Shown here: piece after piece, positions 7,006 to 13,796 of the stretch
Position numbering within the stretch: the first letter of the stretch is position 1
Layout of the letters: each line of letters begins with the position of its first letter
NCBI GenBank assembly: GCA_049694275.1
Contig: JBAVQS010000426.1
Coordinates: 1 to 14,780 of the forward strand
DNA from: JBAVQS01 sp049694275
GTDB taxonomy: Bacteria; Chloroflexota; Anaerolineae; UBA4142; SHND01
Reading direction: 5' to 3'
DNA length: 14,780 bases
Position numbers and translations under genes: made by a program
The notes under the pieces: model-generated
Database searches by the model: none
Told to the model about the DNA's origin: nothing
The model's input: the letters and a program-made list of their open reading frames with translations, nothing else

Positions 7006-8229
7006 CTAGTCTCCAATCCATTCGACGATTGTCGTCTCGCCCTGCCCTACACCTACGCATAGAGTAGCGAGTCCATAATAGGGCCGCTTTTCTTTCGGGG
7101 CGCGCCGTTCCATCTCATGGACAAGCGTAGTCAGGATCCGCGCGCCGCTAGCCCCCAGCGGGTGCCCGAGGGCAATCGCCCCGCCGTTGACGTTTGTAAT
7201 CGCGGGGTCCAAGCCCGCATGCTTCATCACCGCTAACGCCTGAACGGCAAACGCCTCATTCAGCTCAATCAGACGAATATCCTCGATTTGCAGCCTGGCG
7301 CGTTCAAGCGCCTTTTTTGTTGCCGGCACCGGGCCATAGCCCATCGTCCGCGGGTCTACCCCGGCGGATGCCGCCGCCACGATCCGCACCTTGGGCTTGA
7401 GCCCCAATTCGCGCGCTCTATCAGCGCTCATGAGAAGGACAGCGGCCGCCCCATCATTCAACCCCGATGCATTGCCCGCAGTGACCGAGCCCCCTTTGCG
7501 ATAAGCCGGTTTGAGCGCCGCAAGCTTGTCGAGGGTCGTATCGCGGCGCGGGTGCTCGTCCGTATCAACCACTTTCGGTTCGCCCTTTTTCTGGGGAATC
7601 GCAACAGGGACAATCTCTTGCGCAAATCGGCCCGAGTCGATCGCCGCAACAGCGCGCAGCTGGGACTCGTAGGCAAAGCGATCCTGCGCCTCGCGCGTGA
7701 TCTCTTTTTCCACCTCGGCGATATTCTCGGCTGTTTCGCCCATAGATTCGAGCGGAAAGAGCTCTTGCATTTTGGGATTGGGGAAACGCCAGCCGAGGGT
7801 CGTGTCATATACCGTGACATTTCCATAGGGAAAAGCTGATTCCGCTTTGGGCATAGCCCACGGAGCACGCGACATCGATTCGACGCCGCCCGCAATCAAA
7901 ATATCCCCCTCGCCCACCTGAATCGCGCGCTTGGCGTTATTCACCGCGGCGAGACCTGAGGCACAGAGCCGATTGAGGGTGACCGCCGCAACATCTACCG
8001 GAAAGCCGGCGAGCAATACCGCCATGCGCGCAACATTCCGATTATCTTCTCCAGCCTGGTTCGCGCAGCCGAGGTAAACCTCTTCGATCATGTCCGGCCG
8101 AATACCAGCGCGCTTGACTACCTCGCCCAGAACGAGGGCAGCCAGATCATCTGGCCGCACCCCGCTCAACACCCCGCCATGCCGCCCAATTGGCGTTCGC
8201 ACCGATTCGATGATTACGACTTGTCGCAT
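7006..8229 (-). CDS. paaJ: Thiolase, 3-oxoadipyl-CoA/acetyl-CoA acyltransferase type (PaaJ/PcaF-like)
   Basis: A 407-residue thiolase, the normal length for the family. NRLCASGL carries the acyl-accepting Cys89. NGGAIALGHPLGASGAR gives His356, and CVGVGQG near the end gives Cys391, so the catalytic set is complete. The segments GCANQAGEDNRNVARMA and VESMSRAPW...DTT.GWRF.NP match the PaaJ/PcaF branch, which cleaves 3-oxoadipyl-CoA (or dehydroadipyl-CoA) to succinyl-CoA and acetyl-CoA at the end of phenylacetate and beta-ketoadipate degradation. Other thiolase substrates cannot be excluded. ATG at 8229 has GAGG 5 bases upstream and a good promoter at 8265-8292. The methyltransferase gene follows after 8 bases, so the two share a transcript. 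Confidence 0.88.
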   Translation of the reverse strand: MRQVVIIESVRTPIGRHGGVLSGVRPDDLAALVLGEVVKRAGIRPDMIEEVYLGCANQAGEDNRNVARMAVLLAGFPVDVAAVTLNRLCASGLAAVNNAKRAIQVGEGDILIAGGVESMSRAPWAMPKAESAFPYGNVTVYDTTLGWRFPNPKMQELFPLESMGETAENIAEVEKEITREAQDRFAYESQLRAVAAIDSGRFAQEIVPVAIPQKKGEPKVVDTDEHPRRDTTLDKLAALKPAYRKGGSVTAGNASGLNDGAAAVLLMSADRARELGLKPKVRIVAAASAGVDPRTMGYGPVPATKKALERARLQIEDIRLIELNEAFAVQALAVMKHAGLDPAITNVNGGAIALGHPLGASGARILTTLVHEMERRAPKEKRPYYGLATLCVGVGQGETTIVEWIGD

Positions 8230-8264
8230 AAGCGCCTCGATCTCGTATGATATAAACTCGCTCT

Positions 8265-8292
8265 ATTATACGCGATGACACCAGACTGTAAA
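8265..8292 (-). promoter_or_regulatory. Sigma70-type promoter of the thiolase-methyltransferase unit
   Basis: On the minus strand, TTTACA (8292-8287; 5 of 6 to TTGACA) and a perfect TATAAT (8270-8265) are 16 bases apart. Transcription would start near 8258, leaving a short leader before the ATG at 8229. It is directly downstream of the terminator of the PaaA-like gene, so the thiolase unit is probably transcribed independently. Confidence 0.7.
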
Positions 8293-8303
8293 GAACCGCA
8301 CGA

Positions 8304-8337
8304 GAAAAAAAGCTGGCATCATCGGATACCAGCTTTT
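8304..8337 (-). terminator. Strong intrinsic terminator after the PaaA-like gene
   Basis: Minus-strand reading gives GCTGGTATC (8333-8325), tetraloop CGAT, then GATGCCAGC (8320-8312). This is a 9-bp stem with one G-T wobble, followed by seven T (8311-8305). It begins about 25 bases after the stop codon of the PaaA-like gene. On the plus strand the stem is followed by only four T, so termination is mainly leftward. Confidence 0.88.
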
Positions 8338-8358
8338 GTGATCAACACCGTTTGGGGG

Positions 8359-9204
8359 TTAGCCTACAACGTAGGCGTCCATCGGCATCTTGCTCAAGTC
8401 CGGCTTCCAATCCGGAACGACCAACCCATTCTCCTTGCAGCGCTCACGCACTTCCTGCGCAAAGGTCATTCGCACCTCGTCATTGTCGCGCCTTTTCAGG
8501 CCCATATCGCGATAGATCTTGTTTTTGGGTGAGTTCGCGCGGCCAAAGATATTCATCGTGCGCGGGTACCACTTGTCGAGCGCGGCTTGCGTCTCGTCAT
8601 GCGTTTTGGAATCCTGTGCAAGACGCTTGACCCAGTTGTCACCGTGCGCAATATGGAACTTTTCCTCCTTAAATATCCCCTCCAGCACACGCGCCCACGG
8701 GCGGTAGCTGGCCTGAAGGGAATCCTCCAACTGGTGTCCAGCCCCACGGTCCATGCAAAAATTGAACATGACGAAATCAATCCAGGTCGGGATTGGATAG
8801 TAAAAAATGTTGACGCGCTTGTCCTGTCCCGCCCGCTCCGCGCCAATATCGGCTTTGTCGTCATTCAGCCGCATCGTGAAATCGTATTGCTTGACATGCT
8901 TGTCCACATCCTCGCCCAGATTCTCGAGCAACTTGTAGACGACGCGTGCATGGCGGAACTCGTCTTTGACAATCATAGACGACGCCAGAAATTCTTCGAC
9001 GTTCGGCGACATCGGCACGCATGGCACATATCCCAGCGCCCCCGCTAGCTCCGAATCCGCCTGCATATAGAGCAGGTTAATGAGATGTTCACGGTAGGTC
9101 AGCGCCATATCCTCCGACCGCTCAATCGATTTTGCGGCCTTGACCTCATCGTCCATTCGCTGCAGGATCTCTTGATCCTCGTCTTCGCGCTTGAATTGTG
9201 TCAC
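8359..9204 (-). CDS. paaA: PaaA-like subunit of a phenylacetyl-CoA-epoxidase-type diiron oxygenase
   Basis: A 281-residue ferritin-like protein of the PaaA/PaaC family. In the known multicomponent enzyme, PaaA is the catalytic subunit that converts phenylacetyl-CoA to its 1,2-epoxide, with PaaC as structural partner and PaaE as reductase. The diiron ligand set is visible: Glu52 (SELAG), Glu82 and His85 (DEFRHA), Asp152 (FCMDRG), Glu181 and His184 (EEKFH). The Asp-to-Glu spacing of 29 matches what I recall for E. coli PaaA. Other shared blocks are YYPIPTWIDF near 135-144 and WYPRTMNIFG near 212-221. The start is GTG at 9204, with GGAGG about 9 bases upstream. The C-terminus is shorter than E. 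coli PaaA. No PaaB, PaaC, PaaD or PaaE is in the window, so the real partner and substrate are open. Confidence 0.85.
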   Translation of the reverse strand: MTQFKREDEDQEILQRMDDEVKAAKSIERSEDMALTYREHLINLLYMQADSELAGALGYVPCVPMSPNVEEFLASSMIVKDEFRHARVVYKLLENLGEDVDKHVKQYDFTMRLNDDKADIGAERAGQDKRVNIFYYPIPTWIDFVMFNFCMDRGAGHQLEDSLQASYRPWARVLEGIFKEEKFHIAHGDNWVKRLAQDSKTHDETQAALDKWYPRTMNIFGRANSPKNKIYRDMGLKRRDNDEVRMTFAQEVRERCKENGLVVPDWKPDLSKMPMDAYVVG

Positions 9205-9311
9205 GGGTCTTTCCTCCTCACTCTCTCAGCGTGCCTTCGTGGCACAACTGGACATCTTCTCTCCAATTCCCAATTCGACATCATCCGATGGTTTCCGCCT
9301 GGATCGATCGT
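9205..9311. other. 107-bp gap between the PaaG-like and PaaA-like genes
   Basis: It contains the GGAGG ribosome binding site of the PaaA-like gene and one small hairpin, GTGCC (9231-9235) with GGCAC (9241-9245) and a 5-base loop. No T-run, promoter pair or small gene is convincing. The PaaA-like gene may be read through from the crotonase genes upstream. Confidence 0.6.
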
Positions 9312-10106
9312 TTACTTGCCATAGTACTTGGGTGGCCGCTTTTCGAGGAACGCCTTGACCCCCTCCAGATGGTCTTGCGTATGGCCGGCCACCTCCTGGA
9401 TATACGCCTCGTAATCCAGCGCACCTTCCAAGTCCGTATAGAGCGAACGATTAAAATCCCGTTTGGTGAGTCCCATGCCTCGGGTCGGGGCCTGGGCCAA
9501 CTGTCTGGCAAATTCCATCGTTTTCGGCATCAGTTCGTCCGCCGGGAGAACGCGGGTAACCAACCCATAACTCAACGCCGCTTGGGCGTCGACGACCTCG
9601 TTCGTCAATGCCATCCCCAACGCGCGGCCAAACCCAATGATACGCGGCAAGAGAAATGAGAGAGCCGAATCGGGCGCCAGCCCGATACCGATGAACGCAC
9701 TGCGGAACCTGGCATTTTCGCTCGCATGGCGCAAATCGCAGGCGCAGGCCAACCCCAGCCCGGCGCCTGCAACTGCGCCGTTAATCGCGGCAATGACCGG
9801 CTTGTCCATCGACCGAATCCGCGCCACCATCTGGTTATAGCCCTTTTGCAAGTGCTCGCGGAACCCGGCCCCATCCGGCTGCTCGTACCGCCCCACAAAA
9901 GCGCTCAAGTCCTGGCCGGCGCAAAAGTTCTTGCCTGCGCCGGTAATGACGACGCAACGGACTTGATCGTCGCGCTCGACGTTCTTGAGAGCATCCAGCA
10001 TCTCAGCGCTCATTACATCGTCAAATGCATTAGATTTGTCAGGGCGATTCAATGTAATTGTGGCGACGCCCTCCGCCTTTTCATAACCAAGTATTGTGAA
10101 AGCCAT
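9312..10106 (-). CDS. paaG: Crotonase-family isomerase, PaaG-like (1,2-epoxyphenylacetyl-CoA isomerase type)
   Basis: A 264-residue crotonase fold protein. TGAGKNFCAGQDLSAF (55-70) and NGAVAGAGLGLACACD (109-124) form the CoA-binding and oxyanion-hole regions. Both glutamates used by true enoyl-CoA hydratases are replaced (Gly118 and Phe138), while Asp146 in LAPD is kept, the pattern described for PaaG. PaaG converts the ring-epoxide of phenylacetyl-CoA to the seven-membered oxepin-CoA and also moves double bonds. The C-terminal EGVKAFLEKRPPKYYGK is typical. ATG at 10106 is chosen over a TTG 18 bases upstream because AGGTGG lies 3 bases before it. It sits 23 bases after the unknown 117-residue protein gene and upstream of the PaaA-like gene, which supports an epoxide route. 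A different CoA substrate remains possible. Confidence 0.75.
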   Translation of the reverse strand: MAFTILGYEKAEGVATITLNRPDKSNAFDDVMSAEMLDALKNVERDDQVRCVVITGAGKNFCAGQDLSAFVGRYEQPDGAGFREHLQKGYNQMVARIRSMDKPVIAAINGAVAGAGLGLACACDLRHASENARFRSAFIGIGLAPDSALSFLLPRIIGFGRALGMALTNEVVDAQAALSYGLVTRVLPADELMPKTMEFARQLAQAPTRGMGLTKRDFNRSLYTDLEGALDYEAYIQEVAGHTQDHLEGVKAFLEKRPPKYYGK

Positions 10107-10129
10107 ATTCCACCTACCGCTCAAGCGCC

Positions 10130-10483
10130 CTACGGTTCATCACCGCGCGGGGCAACATCCTGCGTTTCGTTGGGCCGATGCCGAACCCAGAGATTCAGCA
10201 GGTCACCCTCAGGGAGCTGCTCGAACTTGGCGGCAATGATCTCAAAACGTCGGCGCAACCCGCTATAGGTCGGGAAATCGAAATAGATCGGGCGCTGCGC
10301 GCCCCAGGCGCGACGGCAGCGATCCAGCAATGCCTGGCCCTTGAAAGAGCGCACCTGTGTCAGCGAAACATCATACGGTTGATTCGCTTCGACCAGCGAC
10401 AGCGTCCACACCTGGTCTGCATCCTTGAATTGGGGAGGCGGTCCTTCGATAATCGTGATCGCGTCAGGTTCTTGGCTACTCAT
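10130..10483 (-). CDS. Unrecognised 117-residue soluble protein between two crotonase genes
   Basis: I do not recognise this family. The protein is soluble, with a short disordered N-terminus (1-20), a compact core of about 80 residues (24-102) and a polar tail. The core reads as strand WTLSLVEA, then YDVSLTQVRSF, a helix GQALLDRCRRAW (49-60), PIYFDFPTYSGLRRRFEII (65-83), and LPEGDLLNLWVR (90-101). It has one cysteine (Cys56) and no obvious metal or nucleotide motif. It shows no clear likeness to PaaB or PaaD. The ATG at 10483 directly follows the TAG of the hydratase gene with no spacer, and AAAGGGA lies just upstream, so translation is almost certainly coupled. The PaaG-like gene starts 23 bases later. 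That placement suggests a role with these CoA enzymes or with the PaaA-like protein; this is inference. Confidence 0.75.
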   Translation of the reverse strand: MSSQEPDAITIIEGPPPQFKDADQVWTLSLVEANQPYDVSLTQVRSFKGQALLDRCRRAWGAQRPIYFDFPTYSGLRRRFEIIAAKFEQLPEGDLLNLWVRHRPNETQDVAPRGDEP

Positions 10484-11257
10484 CTATTTCCCTTTCCACT
10501 GCGGTTTGCGTTTTTCGATAAAGGCCTTCATCCCCTCGTCCTGGTCCTCTGTCGCAAAGAGAAAGTAAAAGAGCTTGCGCTCGTATGCGAGTCCTTCGTC
10601 GAGCGGGAGCTCGAAAGCTTTATTGACCGATTCCTTGGCGAAACGAACAGCCACCGGCGCCTTGCCTGCAATCTCGCGGGCCAGCTTTTTCGCCTCGTCG
10701 AGATAGACTTCCACCGGAACCACACGCGCCACGAGCCCACGCGCTTCGGCCTCGCGTGCCGACAGATAGCGACCGGTCAAGACCATCTCCATCGCCTTAC
10801 TCTTACCCAGGGCGCGAGTCAAGCGCTGCGTGCCGCCCGCGCCCGGAATGACGCCGATATTGATCTCGGGCTGGCCGAACTGGGCGCTCTCAGAGGCAAT
10901 AATCATATCACAGGCCATTGCCAGTTCGCAACCGCCGCCCAGAGCATAACCGCTGACGGCGGCAATGATCGGCTTGCCGATACCGGCCAGCCGGTCCCAG
11001 TGCGCAATCCAATTCCGTTCGAGCATCTGGACTGCCGTCGCCTCGACCATCTCTTTAATATCGGCGCCGGCGGCAAAAGCCCGCTCGTCGCCGGTTACGA
11101 TGATGCAGCGTACCGCCTCATCGCGGTCCAGCTCATCCAGCGCGCCGATCAGCTCGCCCATAACCGCCCCGTTGAGCGCATTCAGAACCTTGGGCCGATT
11201 AAGCTGGATCAACCCTATTCCATCTTCGCAGGTGACAATAATATTTTCGTATGCCAT
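10484..11257 (-). CDS. Enoyl-CoA hydratase, classical crotonase (PaaF-like)
   Basis: A 257-residue crotonase with a complete active site. The oxyanion region is FAAGADIKEM (61-70). Both catalytic glutamates are present: Glu111 in GGGCELA and Glu131 in FGQPEI, followed by GVIPGAGGTQRL. It hydrates trans-2-enoyl-CoA to 3-hydroxyacyl-CoA in the cytoplasm. Overall it looks like short-chain crotonases and PaaF, which hydrates 2,3-dehydroadipyl-CoA in phenylacetate breakdown; the exact substrate cannot be fixed. The ATG at 11257 has AGGA 7-8 bases upstream. The upstream gap of about 120 bases holds a set of alternating inverted repeats. The unknown 117-residue protein starts at the base right after its stop codon. 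Confidence 0.88.
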   Translation of the reverse strand: MAYENIIVTCEDGIGLIQLNRPKVLNALNGAVMGELIGALDELDRDEAVRCIIVTGDERAFAAGADIKEMVEATAVQMLERNWIAHWDRLAGIGKPIIAAVSGYALGGGCELAMACDMIIASESAQFGQPEINIGVIPGAGGTQRLTRALGKSKAMEMVLTGRYLSAREAEARGLVARVVPVEVYLDEAKKLAREIAGKAPVAVRFAKESVNKAFELPLDEGLAYERKLFYFLFATEDQDEGMKAFIEKRKPQWKGK

Positions 11258-11307
11258 GTGAATATCCTATCACTAATTGAATATGGGTAGAGAGACTTCA
11301 TTCCACA

Positions 11308-11342
11308 GGAATCCTCACACAAGGATTCCCCTATAGGAATCC
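11308..11342. repeat. Three alternating inverted arms able to form two exclusive hairpins
   Basis: GGAATCCT (11308-11315) pairs perfectly with AGGATTCC (11322-11329) around the loop CACACA. The same middle arm, as GGATTCC (11323-11329), can instead pair with GGAATCC (11336-11342) around CCTATA. The element lies in the gap of 119 bases between the VOC-DUF1858 gene and the enoyl-CoA hydratase gene, in the presumed 5' leader of the latter. There is no T-run. It may be a tandem operator, an RNA switch-like leader or a repeat relic. The rest of this gap shows no clear promoter. Confidence 0.6.
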
Positions 11343-11376
11343 GTGAAATATCGCCAGGATGAAACCCCTGTCTGGA

Positions 11377-11967
11377 TCAATGGGTAGTGGCAGCCAGCTC
11401 GCTCAGCTTGTGATTGAGCTCCTCTACCAATTGGGACGATTCGTTCGAATTCAGCCCGCTATATTCGGCCGTTTCATAAACCGGCGCATTGAGCAGGACG
11501 AGACAGCCGCCGCAAATCCGAATCCCATGTTCCTCAAAGACCTCCATAGTTTCGGGATGTCCATTGATAATGTCATTGACGCGCGTGTTCTTCGTCACCG
11601 GAATAGGGGGTGACTGTTTCCATTCGAGCAGATCGATCTCGTTTCCATCAGGGTCCAGGAGCGTCGCATGCTTGCCAAAATGGACCTCGGCAGGCGGCGA
11701 ACAGAATTGGACCTTCCGGCTTATCAGCCGTTTGTATTCTCCATCCAAGTCGTCCACCTGAAAGCTCGCATGGGTTAGCGCCCCGTGCGCCTCTTTTTGC
11801 GAGGCCAGCCTGGGATGCAGCACGAGCGCCGCGCCGCGCGTGCTAAACTGGACCCAACCAGGAGCTGTAAACGCTACGGGTAGTTCGAGTACGTCCCGAT
11901 AGAACTCGGTCGCCTGCTTCAGGTCTTGCACATAAATGATCGTAAAAGATAAATCTCGCAATGCCAT
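11377..11967 (-). CDS. VOC/glyoxalase-fold protein fused to a DUF1858 redox-disulfide domain
   Basis: A 196-residue two-domain protein. Residues 1-118 form a VOC (glyoxalase/bleomycin-resistance/dioxygenase) fold: LSFTIIYVQDLKQATEFYRD at the start, THASFQVDDLDGEYKRL, and LLDPDGNEIDLLEW with candidate metal ligand Glu110. The usual N-terminal metal-binding His is not evident, so metal binding is uncertain. Residues 122-190 match DUF1858 (TRVNDIINGHPETMEVFEEHGI), with a Cys-Gly-Gly-Cys pair at 152-155. This domain is found with redox and hybrid-cluster proteins. The second of two nearby ATGs (11967) is preferred because AGAGG lies six bases upstream. The function is unknown; a redox-sensing or CoA-adduct-handling role fits the crotonase-rich context but is inference. 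The gap of 79 bases before it shows no convincing promoter. Confidence 0.78.
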   Translation of the reverse strand: MALRDLSFTIIYVQDLKQATEFYRDVLELPVAFTAPGWVQFSTRGAALVLHPRLASQKEAHGALTHASFQVDDLDGEYKRLISRKVQFCSPPAEVHFGKHATLLDPDGNEIDLLEWKQSPPIPVTKNTRVNDIINGHPETMEVFEEHGIRICGGCLVLLNAPVYETAEYSGLNSNESSQLVEELNHKLSELAATTH

Positions 11968-12046
11968 CGTCATCCTCTAATCCAGATCAGTGTCAATCCA
12001 CAGAATAACGCACACTTCTGTTCTTTAGCAACCCTTCCCTTCAAGA

Positions 12047-12874
12047 TCAGCCAAAAAGCTGCAATGCGCCATTTCGGTAAACGAGCAGTTTCGACATCAG
12101 TCCCGGCTCACTCGCGTGTGCATCTGCTTCCACCTGGGCAGCCAGCGCGGCTCTATTCGGATGCTCGCCGCTAAACCCAATCAAGAAATTCCGTGTTGGT
12201 AGCCCCAGAACCAACTCACCGGGTACTCGCCGAGACCATTCCTCCAGACGCGATGGAAGGATCGCACGAGTTGCAGCATACCCATCCGGCGATCGGTCAA
12301 TGAGCAACATCTCCTCCCCTTCGCCAACCTGTGAAACGGAGTGTGCGTCTGCCAACCGGGACAGGTTATTCATCGCCGTATCGTATGCCGTAACCATATC
12401 GACGCCCCATTGCGGAAATGCGGCGAGTTGAACATAGGTTACGGCATTGGGCTCGTCCACCACGAGCGCAATCCCCAGATCATCAACCAGCGGCCGAATC
12501 ACGAGACGTAACCCGGACGCGCGCCTGGCATTCCATTCGGCGCTCGTCATCAATAACGGGAGCAGATGCGGCGCGGCGTCATCAAACATTTGGCCGCGGT
12601 CTGCCGGCGCCGCCCCGCGCTGAAAGCTAACAATCAATTCCTGAACCAGCGACGTCAGCTTTTGCGGGGCGGAACGATAACGCCGGTAATATCCATCGAG
12701 ATGCGCAAGCCGACTCTCTCCGCGAATACGCAGTTGAAACTCGAGGCCGCGATGCGACTCGACGACAATATCAGCAACCGGGCGCAGGCGAGCCATCACG
12801 ACAGTGGCGAACATCTCTGCGCTCATCGGCGGTTGCTCGCGCTCGTCAAATGAGTCAAAATCGCGTATGGTCAC
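12047..12874 (-). CDS. DUF1444 (YtpQ-like) protein
   Basis: A 275-residue soluble protein when started at GTG 12874. The central and C-terminal part fits DUF1444/UPF0354 (B. subtilis YtpQ): TAYDTAMNNLSRLADAH near 163-179, DGYAATRAILPSRL near 198-211, and PGELVLGLPTRNFLIGFS near 219-236. The family has no established biochemical function. The GTG overlaps the TGA of the upstream crotonase gene as GTGA, which argues for translational coupling. An alternative ATG at 12826 would remove 16 residues and cannot be excluded. Its place directly after a crotonase with a zinc ribbon is not a usual context for YtpQ, as far as I know. Confidence 0.75.
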   Translation of the reverse strand: MTIRDFDSFDEREQPPMSAEMFATVVMARLRPVADIVVESHRGLEFQLRIRGESRLAHLDGYYRRYRSAPQKLTSLVQELIVSFQRGAAPADRGQMFDDAAPHLLPLLMTSAEWNARRASGLRLVIRPLVDDLGIALVVDEPNAVTYVQLAAFPQWGVDMVTAYDTAMNNLSRLADAHSVSQVGEGEEMLLIDRSPDGYAATRAILPSRLEEWSRRVPGELVLGLPTRNFLIGFSGEHPNRAALAAQVEADAHASEPGLMSKLLVYRNGALQLFG

Positions 12875-13788
12875 AGCTTCTGACCGCAATTGCCACAAAA
12901 CTTGTACCCTGCGGGGAGATCGCTCGTCCCGCAGTGGGAACAAGTGCGTACCGCCATGTCCCAGGGAGCGACACCCGCCTCGTCGTCGCGCGGCGAAGGC
13001 CGCAGCCTCTCGTAATCGACGGGGCGCTTGTCATAGAACGAGCGCAGCCCCTCTTCCACCTCTGACGAATCAGCGTGCACTGCCAACCAGTCCCGCGCGT
13101 GCATCACCGTCATCGCCCAGGACATTTCCTTCCAGAAGTTGACCTGCGTCTTGGTATAGCGCATCACCTCCGGCATCTTGTGTAGCAGATTGTCCACCAG
13201 CGCGTCAACGGCCACATCCAATTGCTCTTTCGGGACAACCCGGTTGACAAGCCCCCATTCTAACGCTTTTTGCGCCGGAATCTCTTCGTTGAGCAAAAGA
13301 ATCTCGCGCGCCCGTCGGTCGCCGACGATGAGCGGAAGCCACTGCGTTGCTCCGCCGGCAGCGACACTCCCGCGCGAATTGCCAATCTGCCGGATAAAGA
13401 TGTGGTCCGCGGCAACGGCAAGGTCGCACGACATGTTAAACTCGTTTCCCCCGCCCACGACAATGCCGTTCAGCCGCGCAAGGGTTGGCTTGCCGATCCA
13501 GCGCAGTTGATCATGCGCGTCCTGGAACGCGCCAAACCATTTATAGTAGTCGTGCGGCCGCTTGAGAAACTGTTCCTGCTCCTTGAGGTCCGCGCCGGTA
13601 CAAAACGCCCGGTCCCCTGCCCCGGTCAGAACAAGGACGCCCACCGCGTCGTCATTCGCCGCCGAACGAAACGCGTCAGCCATTTCACGCAGGGTCTGGT
13701 AATCAAAGGCGTTATAGACCTCGGGGCGGTTGATCGTCACCGTCGCGCGGCGATCATGAACATCGTAAATAACCCTGGCAAATCCCAT
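12871..13788 (-). CDS. Crotonase of the Oah/BadI/MenB group with fused C-terminal zinc ribbon
   Basis: A 305-residue protein. Residues 1-263 are a crotonase fold: TGAGDRAFCTGADLK (55-69), VVGGGNEFNMSCDLA (110-124) with Glu116, and RQIGNSRGSVAAGGATQWLP (133-152). The Asp and Tyr that MenB and BadI carry in the last block are replaced by Ala and Gly. The sequence here is closer to 6-oxocyclohex-1-ene-1-carbonyl-CoA hydrolase (Oah/BamA), which opens alicyclic rings. Residues 264-281 are a linker. Residues 282-305 carry Cys283, Cys286, Cys298 and Cys301 (CxxC-x11-CxxC), a zinc ribbon. The ribbon could bind a partner, as in acyl-CoA-binding DUF35 proteins. The ATG at 13788 has GAGG about 11 bases upstream and lies 8 bases after the preceding gene. 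The fold is firm and the reaction is inferred. Confidence 0.8.
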   Translation of the reverse strand: MGFARVIYDVHDRRATVTINRPEVYNAFDYQTLREMADAFRSAANDDAVGVLVLTGAGDRAFCTGADLKEQEQFLKRPHDYYKWFGAFQDAHDQLRWIGKPTLARLNGIVVGGGNEFNMSCDLAVAADHIFIRQIGNSRGSVAAGGATQWLPLIVGDRRAREILLLNEEIPAQKALEWGLVNRVVPKEQLDVAVDALVDNLLHKMPEVMRYTKTQVNFWKEMSWAMTVMHARDWLAVHADSSEVEEGLRSFYDKRPVDYERLRPSPRDDEAGVAPWDMAVRTCSHCGTSDLPAGYKFCGNCGQKL

Positions 13789-13796
13789 AACCGGTA

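Noticed and set aside
9231..9245. GTGCC/GGCAC hairpin in the gap before the PaaA-like gene as a terminator
   Set aside because: The stem is only 5 bp and no T-run follows on either strand.
10178..11290. A 370-codon open frame on the plus strand opposite the hydratase and the 117-residue protein
   Set aside because: It lies antisense to a hydratase with every catalytic motif and crosses three real gene boundaries. Its product is low in complexity and has no recognisable domain. Long antisense frames are common in GC-rich genes.
11991..11996. Perfect TTGACA on the minus strand before the VOC-DUF1858 gene as a -35 box
   Set aside because: Seventeen bases downstream lies the start-codon region, with no TATAAT-like box, so a promoter here is not supported.
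12871..13788. Calling the zinc-ribbon crotonase a DHNA-CoA synthase (MenB)
   Set aside because: The Asp and Tyr of the MenB block are replaced and no other menaquinone gene is nearby; the Oah-like match is better.
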